In this document: positions 42,298-46,187 of the stretch, in pieces
Layout of the letters: each line of letters opens with the position of its first letter
Position numbering within the stretch: the stretch's first letter is position 1
DNA from: Pseudomonadota bacterium
GTDB lineage: Bacteria > Pseudomonadota > Gammaproteobacteria > Burkholderiales > Methylophilaceae
Direction of reading: 5' to 3'
NCBI GenBank assembly: GCA_029556915.1
Contig: JAKQIT010000143.1
Location: forward strand, 1-46,187
DNA: 46,187 bases
The notes under the pieces: generated by a model
What the model was told of the DNA's origin: nothing
The model's input: the letters and a program-made list of their open reading frames with translations, nothing else
Databases searched by the model: none
Translations under genes and position numbers: made by a program

Positions 42298-43080
42298 ATG
42301 CAAGAAGAAATTGATTTTGCCCGCCGCTTTGGTGGGGTTGCTCGGCTTTATGGTGCAGAAGGTTTGGCTAAGTTGCAAGCGGCACATATTTGCGTGATTG
42401 GCATCGGCGGTGTGGGCTCGTGGGCGGCAGAAGCGGTGGTGCGCAATGCGGTGGGTGCTATTACGTTGGTAGATTTAGATAATATTGCCGAATCGAACGT
42501 GAATCGCCAGTTACATGCCTTGAATGGCGCGTTTGGCAAGGCAAAAGTAAGCGCGATGGCCGAGCGTATCAAGCTGATTAACCCGCTTGTTAGGGTGATA
42601 GAGATTGAAGATTTTGTTTCGCCAGAAAATATTAACAACTTATTAAATCAGCACTACGATGGCATCATAGATTGTATCGACGATGCTAAAGCTAAGGCAG
42701 CGATTGCAGCTTATTGCAAAACCAACAAAACTCCCTTGGTGATGACTGGTGCCGCGGGTGGGCGCATTGACGCTACGCGCATTAAGCAAGCGGATTTAAG
42801 CCAAGTGAGTCATGATAAATTGTTGGCAAAAGTGCGTAATTTACTGCGCCGTGATTATGCTTTTGCCAAAGCCAGTAGCGCAAAACCTACAAAGTTAGGC
42901 GTGTCCTGCGTGTATTCGGATGAAGAAACAATCAAGCCAGTTGCCACATGCGATGCAGAAAATAGCGCAATAACAGGCTTAAACTGCGCAGGATATGGCT
43001 CTAGTGTCTGCGTGACGGCCGCATTTGGCTTTGCAGCAGCAGGTTTATTACTGCAACAAGTGTTACAAAAGTCGGTATAA
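42298..43080 (+). CDS. tcdA: tRNA threonylcarbamoyladenosine dehydratase
   Basis: A 260-residue E1-like ATPase that turns t6A37 of tRNA into its cyclic form. It has the ATP loop CVIGIGGVGSWAAEAVVRN (about 31-49), VDLDNIAESNVNRQLHAL with the adenylating Arg and Gln, CIDDAKAKAAI, and a late CVYSDEE motif. Family proteins end with a GSSVxVTAAFG phrase, seen here as GSSVCVTAAFGFAAAGLLL. No strong ribosome site is seen. It stands next to the ccm operon with a 92-base gap that holds nothing I can support. Confidence 0.94.
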   Translation: MQEEIDFARRFGGVARLYGAEGLAKLQAAHICVIGIGGVGSWAAEAVVRNAVGAITLVDLDNIAESNVNRQLHALNGAFGKAKVSAMAERIKLINPLVRVIEIEDFVSPENINNLLNQHYDGIIDCIDDAKAKAAIAAYCKTNKTPLVMTGAAGGRIDATRIKQADLSQVSHDKLLAKVRNLLRRDYAFAKASSAKPTKLGVSCVYSDEETIKPVATCDAENSAITGLNCAGYGSSVCVTAAFGFAAAGLLLQQVLQKSV

Positions 43081-43172
43081 TTGCGCTATTTATTGCGTCA
43101 CTTCTTATTTTTCATGGTTGTCGTTCACGCTGATTATTTAGCTTTTTCGCCTTATTTTAGAGCCATCTACCC

Positions 43173-43790
43173 ATGCTAGCCGCTCAAGGTTTGGCTTGCT
43201 TACGTGGTGACAGATTGCTATTTAAAAACGTTAGTTTTGACTTGCAATCAGGTGGCTTGCTGTATGTGCTGGGCGAAAATGGTAGCGGTAAAAGCAGTCT
43301 ATTGCGCATGCTTTGTGGGCTGCTTACGCCTGAAGATGGCGCAGTATTATGGCAAGGCAATAAAATCAAACAAGCCGCCGAATCTTACTTGTCAAACCTT
43401 ACCTATTTAGGCCACTTAAACGGCCTAAAAGATGATCTCTCCGCACTTGAAAACCTGCAAACCAATGCCCGTTTAGCAGGCAATAATGTAAGTGATGCTA
43501 GTGCGCTTGCGGCATTAACTGCAATTGGCATTGCGCGGTGTGCGCATTTGCCCGCACGCGTACTTTCACAAGGGCAAAAAAGGCGTGTGGCATTAGCTGG
43601 GCTTTGGCTGGCAAAAACCAAATTATGGATTTTAGATGAGCCTTTTGCTGCGCTAGACGTGGCTTCGGTTGAAGTGTTGGCAACGCGTATAAGCGAGCAT
43701 TTAGCACACGGCGGTATGGCTATTTTAACCACGCATCAGGATGTGGCTGTCAACGCGCAATCTACGCAAACGTTAAGACTAAGCAAATGA
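43173..43790 (+). CDS. ccmA: Haem exporter ATPase CcmA
   Basis: A 205-residue ABC ATPase of the system I cytochrome c maturation pathway. Walker A is GENGSGKSSLLRML (about 34-47), the signature is LSQGQKRRVALAGL, Walker B is LWILDEPFAALD, and the switch His is in ILTTHQD. With CcmB and CcmC it releases holo-CcmE. It overlaps ccmB as ATGA and starts the ccmABCDE run; the pathway would supply cytochromes c for methanol oxidation. Confidence 0.96.
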   Translation: MLAAQGLACLRGDRLLFKNVSFDLQSGGLLYVLGENGSGKSSLLRMLCGLLTPEDGAVLWQGNKIKQAAESYLSNLTYLGHLNGLKDDLSALENLQTNARLAGNNVSDASALAALTAIGIARCAHLPARVLSQGQKRRVALAGLWLAKTKLWILDEPFAALDVASVEVLATRISEHLAHGGMAILTTHQDVAVNAQSTQTLRLSK

Positions 43791-44455
43791 ATAGCGCTTG
43801 GCTCACCGTATTAAAACGCGATTTACTGCAGGCATACCGTCGGCGTTCAGATGTGGCGACCACTTTGTTTTTCTTTGTGATTGTGTCGAGCTTGTTTCCC
43901 TTGGGCATTGGCTCGGATTCTGCTATTTTAAGTAAAATAGCACCAGGTGTGTTGTGGGTTGCGGCATTGTTGGCTGGGATGATTTCGTTATCGCGGCTGT
44001 TTGCTACAGATTTTGCTGATGGCACGCTAGAGCAAATGCTGTTATCACCTCAACCTTTATTTTTGTTGGTTACGGCTAAAATTTTGGCGCATTGGCTAGT
44101 GTGTGGTTTGCCCGTGGTATTACTCGCGCCGGTGATAGGTTTACAATATGCATTGCCAAATAATGCGATTTTAATTTTGGTAATATCATTATTACTTGGC
44201 ACCCCAGCACTCAGTCTCATTGGCGCGATAGGCGCGGCATTAACGCTAGGCGCGCGAGGTAGTGGGTTGTTGGTTGCATTGTTGGTGTTGCCGCTGTATA
44301 TTCCAGTGCTGATTTTTGGTGCTTTGGCAGTATCGGCCAGTCAAAGTGGGATGAGCCCACAAGCGCACCTTTCATTATTGGGCGCAATTTCGTTATTGGC
44401 TGTAGTATTAGCACCGCTGGCAACTGCGGCGGCGCTAAGAATTTCTATCGAGTAA
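43787..44455 (+). CDS. ccmB: Haem exporter permease CcmB
   Basis: A 222-residue membrane protein with six TM helices. The N-terminal KRDLLQAYRRRSDVATTLFF and the segment LFATDFADGTLEQMLLSP are family hallmarks. It pairs with CcmA. It overlaps ccmA by four bases and stops seven bases before ccmC. Confidence 0.95.
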   Translation: MNSAWLTVLKRDLLQAYRRRSDVATTLFFFVIVSSLFPLGIGSDSAILSKIAPGVLWVAALLAGMISLSRLFATDFADGTLEQMLLSPQPLFLLVTAKILAHWLVCGLPVVLLAPVIGLQYALPNNAILILVISLLLGTPALSLIGAIGAALTLGARGSGLLVALLVLPLYIPVLIFGALAVSASQSGMSPQAHLSLLGAISLLAVVLAPLATAAALRISIE

Positions 44456-44462
44456 TTATTTT

Positions 44463-45350
44463 ATGAAAAAAATAATATTTGCTTTGGGTTTCGTCATTGC
44501 CATTGCTGGCGCTGGTTTAATGTTATTTGTGCATGGCGCTAAATATTTAAGTGTAAATATAGCGCTAGTCATGTTGGGTGCAGCTTTAATGCGTCAATCT
44601 GCCTACTTTGCAGATACTTTATTTCACAATGCTTCCCCGCAAACATTTTACCCAACGGCAGGTAAAATGATTCCATGGTTTGCTTGGTTGGCGGTCATCA
44701 TGGCAGCATATGGCTTGTATATCAGCTTTGCTATTGCCCCGACGGATTTTCAGCAAGGTGAAGCTTATCGGATTATTTTTGTGCATGTACCCGCAGCTTG
44801 GATGTCGATGGTGATTTATCTGGCTATGGCATTTTGGGCAGCAGTAGGATTGGCGCTAAATTCGAGGTTGTCCGCCATGATGGCGCAAGCGCTTGCCCCA
44901 ACGGGCGCAATATTTACTTTTTTAGCACTGGTAACAGGTTCGCTTTGGGGTAAGCCGATGTGGGGCACTTATTGGGTGTGGGATGCACGATTAACTTCAG
45001 AACTCATTTTATTATTTTTATATTTAGGTTTTATTGCACTGCAAGCCTCCATTGATGATCCGCGCAAAGCAGACCGCGCGGGCGCACTATTAGCCATTGT
45101 TGGCACAGTGATGGTGCCGATTATTTATGGCTCAGTCAAATGGTGGAACACCTTGCACCAAGGCTCAAGTATTAACATGGGTGCTGCACCAAAAATGGCT
45201 TCCACCATGTTTGAAGCCATGATACTCATGGCACTGGCTTTTTGGATGTACACCATTGCTGTGGCTCTAATGCGAGTGCGTTGCATTATGCTAGAGCGTG
45301 AGCGTCACGCTAACTGGGTGAAATCTATTGGAAGCGAAGGGAAACCATAA
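44463..45350 (+). CDS. ccmC: Haem lyase subunit CcmC with an N-terminal two-helix extension
   Basis: A 295-residue CcmC; relatives are about 245. The core begins near residue 59 (SPQTFYPTAGKMIPWFAWLA). It has the tryptophan-rich WWD motif WGTYWVWDARLTSELIL and two haem-ligand His, in FVHVPAAW and NTLHQGSS. CcmC attaches haem to CcmE. The first 58 residues add two more hydrophobic helices (IIFALGFVIAIAGAGLMLFV and LSVNIALVMLGAALM). An internal ATG (MRQSAYF) would give a length nearer the norm. No good ribosome site precedes the first ATG. It shares its last base with the start of ccmD. Confidence 0.94.
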   Translation: MKKIIFALGFVIAIAGAGLMLFVHGAKYLSVNIALVMLGAALMRQSAYFADTLFHNASPQTFYPTAGKMIPWFAWLAVIMAAYGLYISFAIAPTDFQQGEAYRIIFVHVPAAWMSMVIYLAMAFWAAVGLALNSRLSAMMAQALAPTGAIFTFLALVTGSLWGKPMWGTYWVWDARLTSELILLFLYLGFIALQASIDDPRKADRAGALLAIVGTVMVPIIYGSVKWWNTLHQGSSINMGAAPKMASTMFEAMILMALAFWMYTIAVALMRVRCIMLERERHANWVKSIGSEGKP

Positions 45351-45535
45351 TGCAGTGGCAAAGCTGGCAAGCGTTTTTTAATATGGGCGGCTACGCCTTT
45401 TTTGTGTGGACTTCGTTTGGCTTAACGGCACTTTGTGTGATTTGGGAGGTCATAGCCTTGCGTTCGCGCAACAAAGAAGCCTTGCGCTTAACACATTTGC
45501 TTGCGCAAGATGCTTTTGACTTTTCGCAAGAATGA
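45350..45535 (+). CDS. ccmD: CcmD, small haem exporter protein
   Basis: A 61-residue protein with one TM helix (AFFVWTSFGLTALCVIWEVI) and a charged tail (RSRNKEALR). CcmD holds CcmABC and CcmE together for release of haem-loaded CcmE. The start overlaps the ccmC stop (TAATG). It ends 18 bases before ccmE, which has a CGGAG ribosome site. Confidence 0.92.
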   Translation: MQWQSWQAFFNMGGYAFFVWTSFGLTALCVIWEVIALRSRNKEALRLTHLLAQDAFDFSQE

Positions 45536-45553
45536 TTTTATAACGGAGTAAAT

Positions 45554-46027
45554 ATGGTACTTAAAGCCCGACACAAACGATTTGCCCTGATTGCTGTGGG
45601 TTTACTGCTGCTTGGGTCAGCTGTTACTTTGGTGTTAAATGCACTCAATAGTAATATGGCGTTTTTTTACACACCCACGCAAGTTAGTCAAGGTGAGGTG
45701 CCAAAAGAAACTAATTTTCGCGTTGGCGGCTTAGTTGAAATGGGCAGCATTAAGCGCGGTGACGATGGCTTAACGGTTAATTTTGTGGTGACGGACACTG
45801 CCAAAACTGTGCCTGTGGTGTATAAAGGTGTGTTGCCAGATTTATTTAAAGAAGGCAAAGGTGCGGTAGTTCAAGGTAAAATTGGGGCTGATGGAATATT
45901 TACGGCAAGCGAAGTATTGGCAAAACATGACGAAAACTACATGCCTCCTGAAGCGGCTGAGGCCTTAAAACGTGCGCAAGGTCACCAGCAAGAGCAGAGT
46001 AAAACCTTAGTGTTACCTAAGTCATAA
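45554..46027 (+). CDS. ccmE: Cytochrome c maturation protein CcmE
   Basis: A 157-residue periplasmic haem chaperone anchored by an N-terminal helix ([20 protein letters not shown]). The OB-fold part has [20 protein letters not shown] and [20 protein letters not shown]. The haem-binding His is in [12 protein letters not shown] (about residue 127), with the Tyr four residues on. It is the last gene in the window; ccmFGH are expected beyond. Confidence 0.96.
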   Translation: MVLKARHKRFALIAVGLLLLGSAVTLVLNALNSNMAFFYTPTQVSQGEVPKETNFRVGGLVEMGSIKRGDDGLTVNFVVTDTAKTVPVVYKGVLPDLFKEGKGAVVQGKIGADGIFTASEVLAKHDENYMPPEAAEALKRAQGHQQEQSKTLVLPKS

Positions 46028-46092
46028 CATCAAACTTCACGGGCATAGCCCTGAACCAGTACTTGGCATCACCATTCTCACTAAGTGCTAAA

Positions 46093-46142
46093 GCCCTAAG
46101 TCGAATGCGAAAGCCTTATGGATACTGGCTTGCAGGGCAGCA
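46093..46142 (+). repeat. Dispersed stem-loop repeat, copy 8 (partly decayed)
   Basis: GCCCTAAG at the left, a diverged AAAGCC arm, the loop TTATGGATACT and the arm GGCTTGCAGGGC. The loop end GGATACT and right arm are conserved. It follows ccmE. The remaining bases to 46187 hold nothing else that I can support. Confidence 0.65.
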
Positions 46143-46187
46143 TTTTTTGCACGTGGATTATTACCTACAAACAACATCAATATTTTT

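Noticed and set aside
2966-46142. The dispersed hairpins as a CRISPR array or riboswitch
   Set aside because: The copies are far apart and not regularly spaced, occur in both orientations and after as well as before genes, and match no riboswitch class that I know.
1-46187. tRNA, rRNA, prophage or insertion-sequence genes
   Set aside because: I looked for these and saw none on either strand.

Overview
The window looks like chromosomal DNA of a methylotrophic betaproteobacterium of the Methylophilaceae, closest in character to Methylotenera. I infer this from the low-to-middling GC content, the mxa methanol-dehydrogenase accessory genes, a complete N-methylglutamate (NMG) pathway for methylamine, a Fae paralogue, and a lepA-lepB-rnc-era-recO-pdxJ-acpS core block. 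No search was run, so the taxon is an inference.

Layout. (1) 1-4250: a protein with a duplicated domain, two PQQ-dehydrogenase-associated periplasmic genes (a YVTN beta-propeller and a SoxYZ-like fusion carrier), and two orphan exported proteins bracketed by direct copies of a dispersed stem-loop repeat. (2) 4503-9892: mxaRSACKL, the MoxR/von Willebrand maturation set of methanol dehydrogenase. The catalytic genes mxaFJGI are not in the window. A second, broken and divergent mxaL fragment is fused to the end of mxaL (about 9873-10336). (3) 10473-23389: the methylamine region. It has a small cupin, a GNAT acetyltransferase, a PuuR-like HTH-cupin regulator, a Fae-like protein without the usual catalytic His, an N-formylglutamate deformylase, and then mgdABCD, gmaS and mgsABC in one direction. 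(4) 23677-28631, minus strand: a Fur-controlled iron operon (TonB receptor, PiuC-type dioxygenase, FMN 2-hydroxyacid oxidase, PepSY protein) followed by a cytochrome b561. (5) 28867-30042: a ubiquinone-type hydroxylase behind a perfect FNR-type site. (6) 30410-41192: the core operon, interrupted between pdxJ and acpS by an opposite-strand cluster of two exported VWA proteins and a four-TM protein of unknown role. (7) 41421-46027: a methyltransferase, tcdA and ccmABCDE for cytochrome c maturation.

How it fits together. GmaS joins methylamine to glutamate; MgsABC converts the product to N-methylglutamate; MgdABCD oxidises that to formaldehyde and glutamate. Cytochrome c maturation and the quinoprotein accessory genes serve periplasmic methanol oxidation. 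The strongest new signal is a paired box (GTTTCAY, 13 bases, then GTTTCAT, GTTTATG or GTTAATG; repeat distance exactly 20 bp). It occurs once in front of the Fae-like gene and twice between the deformylase gene and mgdA, and is a good candidate operator for the HTH-cupin regulator encoded alongside. It suggests that the Fae-like protein and the N-formylglutamate deformylase belong to the methylamine system.

At least eight copies of a roughly 65-bp intergenic hairpin repeat are scattered outside the mxa and NMG operons.
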